DNA of 64,000 nt, taken from Polyodon spathula (lineage: Eukaryota; Chordata; Actinopteri; Acipenseriformes; Polyodontidae). The notes under the pieces were generated by a model that saw only the letters and a list, made by a program, of their open reading frames with translations, searched no databases and was not told where the DNA came from. How positions within the stretch are numbered: position 1 is the first letter of the stretch; each line of letters begins with the position of its first letter. The position numbers and the translations under genes were made by a program. Positions 1 through 11,566 of the stretch are shown here, piece by piece. The DNA lies in contig NC_054535.1 in NCBI RefSeq assembly GCF_017654505.1, positions 44,955,664-45,019,663 on the forward strand, given 5' to 3'.

Positions 1-974
1 TTTATGAAGACAGCCCTATATGACTTAAACAGCTACTGTATACTGCATTCTCTGATTCAGTAAATAATGACGATATGTGTTATCCTTTTTAAATGTGATG
101 TTTCTAAATGTTGTTGCATCTTCCTAGCATGATTATTCTAACAGTATAGCACCTTGTGAGCATATAAAATTACAAGAGCGAGACATTTCTTTTTTTTCTG
201 TGTGTCACTACGTAGGAGTTAAATTAACAAGGTTCTACTGACTTGTTCTGACTGTGAGTCAGCTTAGGGCTTTGGCTTAAGAAGTTGTATTTCTGCCTAA
301 AAATTATATTTAAATAATTCTCGCTGTACAAATAATTGGACAAGGATGCACGGTCAATTCAATGTACAGCTTAATGAAAATACATTTCCAACAAACGCTG
401 TTAAATAGATTATATTTTAAATTGGAGCTTACCTGCAGGCATGCTTTAGATCCCTACAGAGGTCCGGCCCTGTTAATGGTATCTTGAGCGCCGCTTTCAC
501 TTACTGTCAGTGAAGTGTCAGAGATAAGGCTAAAATATTAAAGAAGAAAATCAAGGAAGGTCAATGGAACCAATTACAGAAGTTATTCCGAAATTGCTCA
601 GCTTAGATTGTTGCAGCTTACCAGTTTATAGCTGTGCAAGTGCAAAGCTTGATAACAGGTTGCTGCAGATTAAATAGTTGGGTTTCCTCCATCTCTAACA
701 GCTGCCTGGAAAATGTAATTTACGGAATTGTGTATCTTTGTGGCAGCTCCTAATGATTACTTATGGCAGCCTAGCAAGTTCTAGACAATTATGACTTTCG
801 ATTGCTGACAAAGGAACCCGGAAATGTGTCTTTTAAAAGAAGCTTTTCTGTAGTGGAAATATAAACAGGTTCATTCCAATGAGGAAGTGTGTTTTTTTGT
901 TTGTTTTTTGCACTTTCTAATATAGGTAGAAGCTATACTATATACAGGTTGCACTTACAATTAAGATATATGCA
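1..974. other. Intronic sequence, no feature recognised
   Basis: AT-rich unique-looking sequence with stop codons in all frames. I see no exon with homology, no RNA gene and no clear repeat. By context it is intron of the INPP4B gene upstream of the exon at 14525. Confidence 0.5.
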
Positions 975-1495
975 AATTTGGCCCATCTTGCTCATTTGGT
1001 TGTTAGTAGCTTATTGATCCCAGAATCTCATCGTGCAGCTTCTTGAAGGATACCAGGGTGTCAGCTTCAACAACATTACTGGGTAGTTGGTTCAAGACCC
1101 TCACGATTCTCTGTGTAAAAAAGCTCCTCCTATTTTCTGTTCTGAATGCCCCTTTATCTAATCTCCACTTGTGACCTTGTTTCTTTTTTCAGGTCGAAAA
1201 AGTCCCTTGGGTTGACATTGTCAATACCGTTTAGAATTTTGAATGCTTGAATCAGATCGCTGCATAGTCTTCTTTGTTCAAGACTGAATAGATTCAATTA
1301 ATTTAGCCTGTCTGCATATGACATGCCTTTTAAATCCGGAATAATTCTGGTCGCTCTTCTTTGTGCTCTTTCTTGAGCAGCAATATCCTTTTTGTAGCAA
1401 GGTGACCAGAACTGAACACAATATTCTAGATGAGGTCTTACTGATGCATTGAAGAGTATTAACATTACTTCCCTTGATTTATTCAGAAGAATAAT
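975..1495 (-). mobile_element. CR1-type LINE fragment, C-terminal RT region and 3' tail
   Basis: Read on the minus strand, about 1200-1450 encodes a recognisable end of a CR1-clade reverse transcriptase: SVRPHLEYCVQFWSPCYKKD followed by IAAQERAQRRATRIIPDLKG and SYADRLN. This is the conserved block seen in vertebrate CR1 LINEs just after the RT catalytic core. Two in-frame stops (after ADRLN and after QVEIR) and later frameshifts show decay. The 3' tail runs to about 975 and contains the end of the coding region (DEILGSI) before the short UTR. Everything 5' of the RT tail is missing, as is usual for LINE copies truncated at insertion. I see no target-site duplication. Confidence 0.8.
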
Positions 1496-1553
1496 CTGGA
1501 TATGTAATGAGGTCGCTAGCTTTGTATTTCTATAATATATTGTAAATGGATTT

Positions 1554-1554
<1 letters not shown>

Positions 1555-1589
<35 letters not shown>
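1555..1589 (+). repeat. Uninterrupted G35 homopolymer
   Basis: 35 consecutive G residues. Such a tract can form intermolecular or intramolecular G-quadruplexes and is prone to slippage and to assembly error, so its true length is uncertain. Confidence 0.9.
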
Positions 1590-1590
<1 letters not shown>

Positions 1591-1904
1591 ATGCACACAG
1601 TAGACCAAAGTCACTTCAGAGAGGGTTCCAGCTGGAAAAAGTTTTAGAACTGATGTAGACTACTGCTGTTTTTTGTTGTTGATGGTCAGAGCAGTTTAAA
1701 AAATATAATGTTAAAAAAAATCTTCTGTCTCAACGACACAAGTGTACACACTTCACTATCAGTAGAAAGCAGTTTAGGGAATTCTGCAATACCGGTTAAA
1801 TAATTGCATTTCCTTCCTCAATTCAGTAAGTAAAGGGCACAATCATAAAAAGCATATATTTGGGGGGACAGGACATAGACTAGTATTCAGACACTGCCCA
1901 ATAA

Positions 1905-2085
1905 ATCATGAGACCAAGGGCTCGATACTGATAAATGAGTGCTTGGCTAATTGTGTGCCGTTCCCTTCCACGGTCAGCAGTGGACAGCCTGGACTTGAAC
2001 TGGCAACGTCCAGGATATAGGGCGAATCCTGCACTCCACGCGGAGCACTTTTACTGGGTGCACCATTCAGGACCCCCCATTCGGC
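1905..2085 (-). mobile_element. tRNA-derived SINE
   Basis: On the minus strand a tRNA-like head is visible: GGTGCACCCAGTAAAAGTG, then a GTTCAAGTCC B box (plus-strand 1991-2000) that fits GWTCRANNC at the normal distance from an A-box-like stretch. The body continues with GGCACACAATTAGCC. RNA polymerase III would initiate near 2060-2085 and transcribe leftwards. I recall a very similar SINE as abundant in sturgeon-like fishes, but cannot confirm the family here. It lies immediately beside a doubtful coiled-coil pseudogene on the same strand. Confidence 0.6.
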
Positions 2086-3000
2086 TTTTAAAGAATCAGC
2101 ACTTTTCTTTTCTACCCTCTCAGATAACCTGCTACTCCCACACCATGCTTTGGATTTTCTTCTCCAGTTTCCTACCGGTCTCTTCCTTTTCCTCCTGCTT
2201 GGTCTGGTGAAAGTTTTGCACTTCTTCAATTTCATTATTCTTTCAGTTTAACATTTTCTGCACGTCAGCATCATGCTTCTCTACTGCCCTGAGTTCTTCT
2301 TCTTCAGAACTTCTACTTTCACCTTCTCCAAGCCCTCTTGTTTGAGTTGAAGCTCCTGCTTCAAACTCTCAGTCTCCCTTTCCAGAGTCTGTAACTTCTC
2401 GTCAGTTTCTCTGACTGTTATCCATTTCAAAAGACTGCATCTAAGCTTGCTGAAGTTGCAGCACCAGCTCTTACTTTTCTGTATTTTTTTGCTTTATTCT
2501 TCTGCTGCTTTATAAAACCCTCATGTTCCTCACTTTTTTCAAGCCATCTTTCTAACTCTATTATCTTGAACACATAGCTCTGTAGCTCAGCAGTTCTCAC
2601 CTATTTTCTTCTCTTTCTTGTCCACCATCTTGTCCATCTCAAACATTCTTCTGGACTGTTTAACTTGTGAACTTGCTTAACTGTACTGTATATCTTTCAC
2701 ACAAACTTGCTTTTCCAACTATTTCAACTTGCCATGCAGTGACTTGACAGTGCTGTTGTTCTGCATGAACTTTGTTTCTACATTTGTTTTCCAATCTGAC
2801 CGCTCTGCCTGGTCAAGGGCAGTTGACTTCTCCTGGGTGAGATCCTCCATGCTTTTCTTTACCTCTTGCACTTGGTTCACGAGCTACTGGTGCCCCTCCC
2901 GTTGAGCTTTTAACCACTGCTCCCCCTCATCCTGGGTCTGTATGAGTTGCTGCAGGGCCTCCCTTAACTTCCTCAGCAGCGCCTCCGGTGGCAGCTGAGG
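2086..3000 (-). pseudogene. Decayed coiled-coil coding remnant (possible retropseudogene)
   Basis: The minus strand carries several short charged, heptad-like stretches in changing frames: LLRKLREALQQLIQTQDEGE near 2900-2990, DLTQEKSTALDQAERSDWKT near 2790-2860, VKSLHGKLK near 2740, and ELERWLEKSEEHEGFIKQQK near 2500-2570. Many stops and frame changes separate them and no introns are evident. The style is that of a long coiled-coil protein such as those of the kinectin/RRBP1 or golgin type, but I cannot identify the parent. Chance low-complexity coding is the main alternative. Confidence 0.3.
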
Positions 3001-3513
3001 GTCATGAATGAAATTAATAGAAAGGAGACTAAACAGTTTTAAAGTTGATTGAGGAAAACCAAAATAGCTCACTGTTGACAAGAGATTTGGAGCTGTCAAA
3101 AGTGACAGGCTGTACTTTGAAGTTCTGTACATACATAAGGAAAACCCTTCAGCTATATAGAAAAACCAACGCTGTGTAGCAAACGTATTTAAAGAAAAAG
3201 TGTACTCATCTGTGTTTACTTTTCTGAAAATTTACTGAAAATGGTCTTTTGGACAAAACGTACATAGCCATCTAAGCAAACTTGCTACCTTGACACTTAT
3301 TAGTCTTTAGGGGCATGCCTGATAATCAAGCTGCATTTAGCCTCACTATTTAAACGTGTGGGGCAGGCAATAACATGCAGGTGCTGCTGCAACAAAGCTT
3401 CATTATTTGGGGATCTGGTGGGTTTCTTTTAGATTTTATCTTGTGAGAAGGAGGCGCTTGTCACTATTTTTGTCACTTGAGTTTGGTCCATTTCATAACT
3501 TATTTAATGTACC

Positions 3514-3514
<1 letters not shown>
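3001..3514. other. Intronic sequence, no feature recognised
   Basis: No supported coding, RNA or repeat feature; AT-rich with a pyrimidine-rich stretch before the ATT microsatellite. Confidence 0.4.

Positions 3515-3584
<70 letters not shown>
3515..3584 (+). repeat. (ATT)n microsatellite
   Basis: About 23 uninterrupted ATT units. Confidence 0.95.
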
Positions 3585-3586
<2 letters not shown>

Positions 3587-3904
3587 ATAATAATTGCTGC
3601 ATGGCATTTCCACCAGTTTAAAGCAATGCAATCTTCCCAATAATGCTATTATCATACTGAATAAATCGGGACTTTTGATAGGATTGTATTTAATAAATAA
3701 ACCATTTGTTTTTACAAACTGACCTTGCCTCAGTTACTGTTATTTTTTCACCCACATAACTTTGGGTCACACGTCATTAATACATCATTTTGTTTTGTAA
3801 TTATTTAAACCTTTTTTTAAAAAAGAAAAAGAGTTTACGGTGTGTGATGTGGGTTATAAAACAAGTTCATATTATCATCAGAGTGTAAAAGCTAGTAGTA
3901 TTAG

Positions 3905-4066
3905 CGCCATGGTATGTCATGAAACAGGATCTGCAATGGAAATTGCTACTTGAGACTGCTGTCTCCATCGCAGTCCTGCGAAAGTTTTATGAAACACAAA
4001 TTGCAACGTACGAGGGGTTTCCAACAGCGGTTCCTCGCAAATCACTTTTATGAAACAGGCCTTAGG
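3905..4066. mobile_element. Possible PIF/Harbinger MITE remnant
   Basis: The right edge, read on the minus strand, is GGCCTGTTTCATAAAAGTG, which resembles the GGGCC-GTTTCATAAA ends of fish Harbinger elements. The phrase TTTTATGAAAC occurs again near 3985 and a related TCATGAAACAGG lies near 3917. A related end occurs at 55540-55566. No transposase is present and I cannot define both ends. Confidence 0.3.
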
Positions 4067-7000
4067 GACTCAAAAAAAATGTACATAGCTGCTGACCACA
4101 TGCAAAACAAAAAAAGACCTTACAAAGAGCTGAATTGGCCTTTTCACTCCCCCTGTGTTTGGGAGGAATGTTGGCTGGGGCTAAATCACTGACCACCACT
4201 GGCTGGTGTCTTTTGATTCCGTTAGTCTCACCTTCATTGAGTAATTTAAGTATGTGTTTTTAAGAGAAAAGGTTACGTTCCAACTGGGTTCTGTATTGGG
4301 GTTTTATAGTGCCTCTTTCTGTAGACAATTACAAAAAGCTATCTCATTCCTCCAAAACTGGGATTGTAGGTCTGTTGTAACATTTCATTAATTTTATTAT
4401 TGGATCTTAGAAATAGAAATCCTATTGGGAATTTGCACTAATGTCTTAAAGCATTCTGCGTGAAAACTGTTTTATACTTGGCTGAAAGTCCTATAGTTAC
4501 TATGGAGGATTTTGTGGTTTTGTGCTTTGCAAATTCAGTGCTGGAAGTGCTTCACTGGTCACCAGGGTGTTAAAAGGATGACTGAATCTAATCAGTTTCC
4601 ACAGCTCTCTGTTGATTGAGAGGAGAGTACCTGACTAAGAAAGATGTAAGTTCCTGTGAAAAGGTTTTGTTCCTTTACAATTAAAAGTAAATAACATTTA
4701 AGTCTTGACATCATCTAACAATGCCTGCAATTTTTTCAGTGATGCGACTAGCAGACCCAGTAAAAACATTAGCAGATGACAGAGCTTTGCAAGCTTAAGG
4801 TATTTCAAACATATTATCTGCAGTGGTACTCTTTGCTTGCATCCTAATCCAAAGAAATATGCAGATGCTAACTGCCTGAAACTTGGGAAAGGATGAAGTT
4901 AACAACCTGTGAAGTATTATCTAGGAACATACTGCTACAAATGCACAGAAGATCTGGAAATAAAGCATCACAATGTTGAGTTTAAGTCTTACCAACTGCA
5001 TTAAAAGTACATCTAACAAAAAGAATCATAAAGTACATTTATTTTTTTAGTGTATTTTTAACGGCATTTCTTACTCTTGCACGTGTCGTTTAGACCTACA
5101 CAGGTTCTAATTTAAAACAGGACTTAAAAAAAAAATATATGTACATATAGTTATTTTTAGGGCATACAGTGTCTACTTTTAACCATAACCATGCACTGTA
5201 GACACTGGTTCCTGGCAGTCACAAAAACAAGCCCACACCCCTATGTGTAGGTGTTGCTTGTAAACCTGCTGTTTTTATAAAATGAAACTTTAGAACATGT
5301 TTTGTGCTGTCTTTGTGGCACTGTCACATTGATTGCAGATGTGCCTTGTGGCAGATACAGTACATACAGTAGTTGTTAATTTGATTTCTAGTAATTCGGA
5401 CGCATGCATTAAACTTGTTTCACTTCAGTTTGCCAGGAGTCCCCCCCTCCTCTCAAAGGTTGTCATTGTCATTTTATGAGCTGGAAGTTTCAGAATCTGT
5501 GGACGCCCACTTGTTATCTGTCTCTCAGGCAGTTATCAAGACATAAATCTGACCAGACTCATTTAATGTGTATTGTTTTGTTAACAGGCAAGGTTCATAA
5601 CTGAATGTCACAAATATTGAGGTTGAGAATTGAATAATTTATTCACAGGCATGTTAGATTGGAAAGTTCTATTATCAGGTAGCTTAAAATGCAATTTTTT
5701 TTTTTGTTTTGTTTTATGATGTTTAATGACAATCCTTCCGAGTGGTTCTGAGAGCTCTGTTGCTCCAGTATAAAATGCTTATATGTTTTTCTATACTTAA
5801 AAAGAGTACTCAAAAAAGAGATGAGAATCATAACATAACATCAGTGCAAAGGAAAGCTGAAACAAATAAGCACAATGAGACGACCTACCCTTCAGGGCTC
5901 TAAAGTTTTCAAATATTTTGGACTGTGGATAAGAAATATCTCATCAACAAGCCTGTTATGTTCTGAATACCAGGTAGCAAGGTGGGTTTGGTTTTGCTCA
6001 CTGAATCTTTCTACAAAGGGATTTACTTATCTGTGAAACTATTTATTTATTTTTTAGGAATGTGCCTAACGGGTCAGAGCTATAGAAGTGAAATGTTGTG
6101 TGTGTGTGGCTATCCTTTCAATTGTGGAACCTCATTGCTTCATCTTGAAACGTGTTTCATTATTCAATAGGTGCTCATACATTATGCCATTATGACTTGA
6201 TTATCTGTAATGGCTGTGGATTGTGAAAGAATGGGTTACTGGCTGCCAGTATTGGCCAGGACTGGCTTGCTGATAACAACTGATAAGGATTTAGCACTGG
6301 CCAGAGTATTCAGTATATACAGCACAAAGCTACAATACTGCTTTAGCAGTCTTTTTACCCATCAACCTGTAAGGCACTAACCAGTGTGTAACAACCAGGC
6401 ATTGGATTTAAGCAGCATTCATTTTGAGCATCTGCCACTTGAAAGTGGTTGAGCTTTGAAGCAGCTTGAAGTTGGCTCTGCAAGATACTCAAGGGATTAA
6501 CTTGCTTTTCCCAGTAAACTCTGATTGTATTGCAGCACAGGCTTATGAACTAGGAAGCAGTTGGTTAGTGATTTAACTTTACAAGCTAAATGCACAAGCC
6601 AAGAGAATGCACCCTGCAGTGCATATACTGTAAAACACCTAACTGGCAGAATATCTAAGGACACTTGTTGACTTTCGAACTTGGAGTCATTGTTTCACAG
6701 TGTTTTTTTCGAGTGCTTCAGGAGCTTGCTGAGTAAGCCTTTACATTGCAGAAGAAACATTTTTCCTTCTTTGTTGCTATATCGATTGCTCTGGAGACTG
6801 GATGGTGAATTTTGTAACGATGATGATGGCCTGCCCCTGTCTATGTTTCTGTAAGACCAGGTCTCCAGATGCTCAGGTACGGCTGGTTTGCATTATTATA
6901 CCTAAACAAGGACGTCTTCTGTATACTGAAGCTTACACATTACACACTGTAATACATATTGCATAAGTAGTGCTAATTCTATTTTGCCAAATAACCAGGG

Positions 7001-8790
7001 TCAGGTGAGGTAATTCAGCACAGGGGCATTTAAGGACAATGAAAGCTGTGACTAAACATTGGAAACAAATAAAAGTTAGGTACTGTTGTTTTGTTTTGTT
7101 TTGTGCTATGAAATGAGTTCAAATTCTATGCAACTATGGAAAACAATTTAGTAACACAGTAATACCTAAACTTTGTTTGGAAACATTTAGACATTTTACA
7201 TAGTTTTAGATTAGTTTTGTCTCTATTTTGCCAGTAACTTTAAATAATAGTATATACAGCTGAGCTGAACAAATACAAGTGATACAATTAGAACAGTTAG
7301 ATTTTTTAGTCAGTGTCTTTCATGTTGTAATACGCTGCTTGCCTATATTTAAAAGGACAAAACGTCATAGTTACCCTACTTGTGCTGCTTTTCTTTTTTT
7401 TTTTTTTGCTATACATAAACTAATAATGCATTGATCGGTGAGAAAATGTAAAATGTTTTCAATATAAACTGCAGGTTTGTAGTTATTCTTCATGAAAGGC
7501 TGTTATTGTCTCCACTGTTTCCTAACTTGCAATAAGGTCCTGTCTTTTCCAAATAACTACATTTCATGCTGAATGACCTCAACTGTAATGGACTCTCAGC
7601 TCGTCCTCAGAAAACTTTTGTTATCCGTGTGCCAAGAGGGCTTTGCTGCCCTTCCTCTGATGTATTTTTTTTTGTTTGGTTTGATTTTTTGTGCTCCACA
7701 AATCTCATACAGCTCCTACTGCTCTCTGAACTCTTAAGTCACCTCACCTCTCAGTTATAAGTGCAGAAGCTAAATAGTGATGCACAGGCAGCACTCACTG
7801 TGACCCTCATTATCATGATTGCAGATCATTATTTGTGCATGTTGAGTAATTTGCATTGCTCTTAAGCTTACATAGGCCGCAGTGCAAAATAAATTGCAAG
7901 GCAATTTGGATTTTTCCATCTGCAATTCTTTGCACTATGCCTATCCTTACATCAGCTCCTAAATGTACTAAACCTGTGACAGAGCCCAGGCCTCAGTAGC
8001 AACTGCTTTAACCTGTTGACAACCCAGCTGTTCTGCAAAGAGGGTTATTCACAGTTTCCATCTGCTTTGAAATCTGTCCTTTTCTTTTCCATTTCTTTGT
8101 GTTTTCTGTAGTCATAACAGTCCATGCAATAAAAGCAACAAAACATGCATTGGAAATCAGTATAAGTGGTAAAACCTGTTCTTATATATGTTCTTCAGTG
8201 GTCATGATTTTAGTGCAGGTATGACAGGTTAACTATATCTGTGGTCATACTGCATTCCTCATCACAGAACTGTACAGTGTTAGGAATCCTTTGCTGACTC
8301 AAAGCTGGCTCACAGAGCCTGCTCAATCTACAGCCACGAATTAATGTCAGAATGATAAGTATGGAATTATACAATGGCTGTGATGATCATCTACTTGTGT
8401 CTAAAACTGTTGTTTTAGAATCAAAGGGGGTTGGAATGACAGCAAAGGAAATTAAAAGGTGGGAGGGGGAGGCCAGGTTTTCTCTTTCCTAGAACCAAAA
8501 ATGCGACTGATTTCTCGTAATTCAGGAAACTATGCACATTCTTAGTGAGTTCCAAGCCACCCTAAGCACTGAAATGCATCTGACTGCTTGAGTTGCAGTC
8601 TACCAGTTGTAGTCTGCATTAGTGGGAGCAGCAGCTTTTTATTTATCTCTCTCTGCTGGAAACACATTCTCTGTAGGGAATTTTTGCAGGACAGTGTGGT
8701 TTACTAACTTGTTAAAGGGGTGTTTTTTATAAACATCACATTTCGAAGTAAGAATTCTGGTATCGCTAAATAAAAGTTTATATGTCTGTA
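4067..8790. other. Intronic sequence, no feature recognised
   Basis: 4.7 kb of AT-rich DNA with short homopolymer runs (for example T runs near 5695 and 7395). The longest open frames are under 70 codons and none shows a recognisable domain. I found no INPP4B exon here by eye. Confidence 0.45.
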
Positions 8791-8851
8791 ACCTCCCCCC
8801 ACTGCTCCTGCTCCCACTATTACTGTACCTGTCTATCTCAACTGTCCTGCT

Positions 8852-9391
8852 ATGACTGTCTCTCACATCCTTGTTATTCTGTCCCCTCACTCCTGTCCTC
8901 TGTCCTCTCTCCGCCACTGCTCCCCTAACCCCTCTAACCTCATCCCTCTGCCTCTCCCCCCCTACTTTCTATCCTCCCACACTCTCCCTGGTGCCCCCTG
9001 GAACTGTCACTCTTCTGCTAAAAAAGCTGATTTAATCTCTGCCTTTTCCTCCCACCTCTCTCTCGATTTCCTTGCTCTCACTGAAATCTGGCTGTCTCCT
9101 GATAACACTGTAACTCCTGCTGCCATGTCCTCTCTCTCTCCACGTCCTGTCCCATACTCCGTGTCTCACTGGATGGGGAGGTGGGACTGGTCTTCTCCTC
9201 TTTCCCTTCTTAGTCTTTTCTGTCCCCTGGCATCTATTCACTCTGTTAACACCTTTGAATTTCACGCAGTCCAACTAACCTCTCCCTGTCAACTCCTGCA
9301 ATTATACTGTACCATCCCCCTGGACCTCTCACTCACATTCTCGATGAACTCAATGATCTCCTCTCCTCCCTCCCCTCTCTGTCTACCCTAG
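8852..9391 (+). pseudogene. L2 endonuclease-domain remnant
   Basis: A 179-codon open frame whose middle reads NCHSSAKKADLISAFSSHLS and then LDFLALTEIWLSPDN. This is the N-terminal block of the L2/CR1 apurinic-apyrimidinic endonuclease, in which the glutamate of LTE coordinates the metal. The upstream proline/serine-rich part corresponds to the linker before the endonuclease. Further endonuclease motifs are lost in the frameshifted stretch after 9391. It belongs to the surrounding L2 LINE and has no host function that I can see. Confidence 0.7.
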
Positions 9392-10518
9392 TTGTCCTGT
9401 TAGGTGATTTCACTATCCATCTCTCCAACCCCACCCACTCTGCTGGATTCCTTCCTCTCCTTCACTCCTTCACCTTCTCTCTCTCTCCATCCCCTCCTAC
9501 CCACAAAGCTAGCTGTCAGCTGGACTTCACCTTCTCCAGGGCCTGCTGTCCCTCCACCCTCTCTGTCACCCCACTGGACCTCTCTGATCACTATTTCACC
9601 TATTTTTCTCTGTCTTTTCCCATCCCTACTCCACATACCCCCACTGTCGCCTCCCACCGTAACCTTTGCTCTCTCTTCCCCTCTGTCCTTGCCTCCACCA
9701 CTCTCTCACCTCCATCCTATTGACTACTACTCCTTACTCTCAATAGACTCTGCTTCCTCCTTCCTCTTCTCTTCCCTCCACTCTCTTTGTCCCCTCACCA
9801 CCCAACCTGCCAGGCCCTCCCCTCCCCAACCCTGGCTCTCCTCTGTGCTCCATTCAGCAAGAACCAAACTGTGATCTGCTGAAAAGAAATGGAAGAGAAC
9901 CAAACTCTCTGCTGCCCTAGACCTCTACTGCTCCCTCCTCTCCTCCTTCTCCTCTACTCTCCTTTGCTAAACACTCCTATTTGCAATCTATTATCCAATC
10001 CTCCACCCCTGGAAACCATTCTCTCCCGTCTCCTTCCTCCTCAACCCTCTCCCCCTCTCCTCTATCTCCTCTGATGACTTTGCCTCTTTTTTCTCCTTTA
10101 AAATCTGATATCCTCAAACTCTTTAATACCTCTCCCCCCACCCCCTCCCGCTCCAACCCCAACACTCTCTGTCTCCCGTACTACGTCACCCTCCTTCTCT
10201 TCCTTCTTTCCCCTGACCTCAACTCCCTCCTCCAGGGCCACAAACCCACCACATGCTCCCTGGATTCCCTCCCCATTCACCGCTTTCAAGCTGCTGGTCC
10301 TGCTCTACTCCTCTTCATCTCCTCTTTCTGGCCTCTTTCCCCCTGCCTTCAAACAATCTTCTATCACCCCCCTCCTCAAAAAACTTACCCTCGACCCCAC
10401 CTCCCCCCAGAACTACCATCCTGTCTCCCTTACCCTTTCTCTCTAAAACCCTCGAGCGGGCAATACACCGTCAGCTCCGCTGAAACTGCTGTTCTGTCTG
10501 TCACTATCTTGCTAAACT

Positions 10519-11110
10519 TTGCCCATGCTGCCTCTTTCTATTATCCTATCCTCTCTCGCTGACCTGGGAATCTCCGGCACTGCTCTGTCCTGGTTCTCCT
10601 CCTACCTCTCTGACCGCACCTACCAGGTTACCTGGCATAGCTCAACCTCCACATCTCACCCTCTCTCAATATGGGTACCCCAAGGATCAGTCTTGGGTCC
10701 TCTCCTGTTCTCTCTCTCCACCCACTTCCTGGGCCCCATATGGGCTTCCTATGGTTTCTCATACCATTTTCATGCTGATCTTCCTCTGACCACACCATCC
10801 CCTCCTGTGTCTCTACCTGTCTGTCTGCTATCTCCACTGCTGTGCTCACTCCACTGGCTCCCGATCACCACTCACATCCAGTTCAAGACTCTTGTACTCA
10901 CCTACCAATGCCTTGACCAGACTGCATCCAGCTAACTCCAGACCCTCATCTCTCTCTACACCCCCACCTGACCTCTCTGCTTTGCCTGCACTAGAAGACT
11001 GGCTGTACCTCAGCTACACTCCCCTGCCTCCAGAGCCCGCTCCTTCTCCACCCTCGCCCTGCAGTGGTGGAACGACCTTCCTACAGATGTCAAGACTGCC
11101 CAGTTCCTGA
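10519..11110 (+). pseudogene. L2 reverse-transcriptase remnant
   Basis: Reads SGTALSWFSSYLSDRTYQV and PQGSVLGPLLFSL, the conserved RT blocks of L2-clade LINEs, then GFSYHFHAD where the YADD catalytic box should be. The text then jumps directly to the post-RT region (LHWLPITTHIQFKTLVLTYQ), so a few hundred bases with the rest of the palm and the thumb are missing. The last frame ends near 11110 with the usual PEPAPSPPSP tail. Confidence 0.75.
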
Positions 11111-11499
11111 CCACCTTCTGGTGCTTCCTCAAGACAAACGTCTTCAAACAACACCTGTAAAACTCAACTCTTCCCTTCTGGACTATATAGCACTCTGCCT
11201 TTAATGCACTTTAACTTGCACTTATCTGCTCCCTATTTTACTGTATTTAATCCTGCACTTAGCCCAATCTGCAGTATTTTATATTTCCCCTGCACTCGTG
11301 TCTAACCCTAATGTAAGTGTCAACATTGTTATCTGCTCTTGAACTGCCCCGATATCAAATCGTACTGTGTTTGGTATTTGCTCTTATTAGGACTGAAGTC
11401 ATTGTATTTTGTACCTTGCTCTTAATTGTACTGTAATTCTTGATATGCATTTTTTGTATACAACTGTAAGTCACCCTGGGTAAGAGCATCTGCTAAGAA

Positions 11500-11500
<1 letters not shown>

Positions 11501-11566
<66 letters not shown>
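11501..11566 (+). repeat. (AAT)n tail of the L2 LINE
   Basis: About 22 AAT units directly after the L2 3' end. L2 elements end in short microsatellites instead of poly(A), so this probably grew from the element's own tail. Confidence 0.9.

Larger units (their letters stand above)
8791..11500 (+). mobile_element. Decayed L2-clade LINE (non-LTR retrotransposon)
   Basis: A strikingly C/T-rich + strand block, unlike its AT-rich surroundings, with pieces of an L2-type polyprotein in shifting frames: an apurinic endonuclease segment near 9000-9115, then a reverse-transcriptase segment near 10550-10790, then the C-terminal tail to about 11110. The 3' UTR ends with CTGTAAGTCACCCTGGGTAA and GAGCATCTGCTAA followed by an AAT microsatellite tail, the classic L2 3' end. 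The sequence after HFHAD jumps to downstream coding, so the segment with the second catalytic aspartate and beyond is deleted. Numerous frameshifts make it a dead copy. Confidence 0.85.

Noticed and set aside
9400..10289. Minus-strand Gly/Arg/Glu-rich frames
   Set aside because: They are complements of the C/T-rich L2 LINE coding strand.
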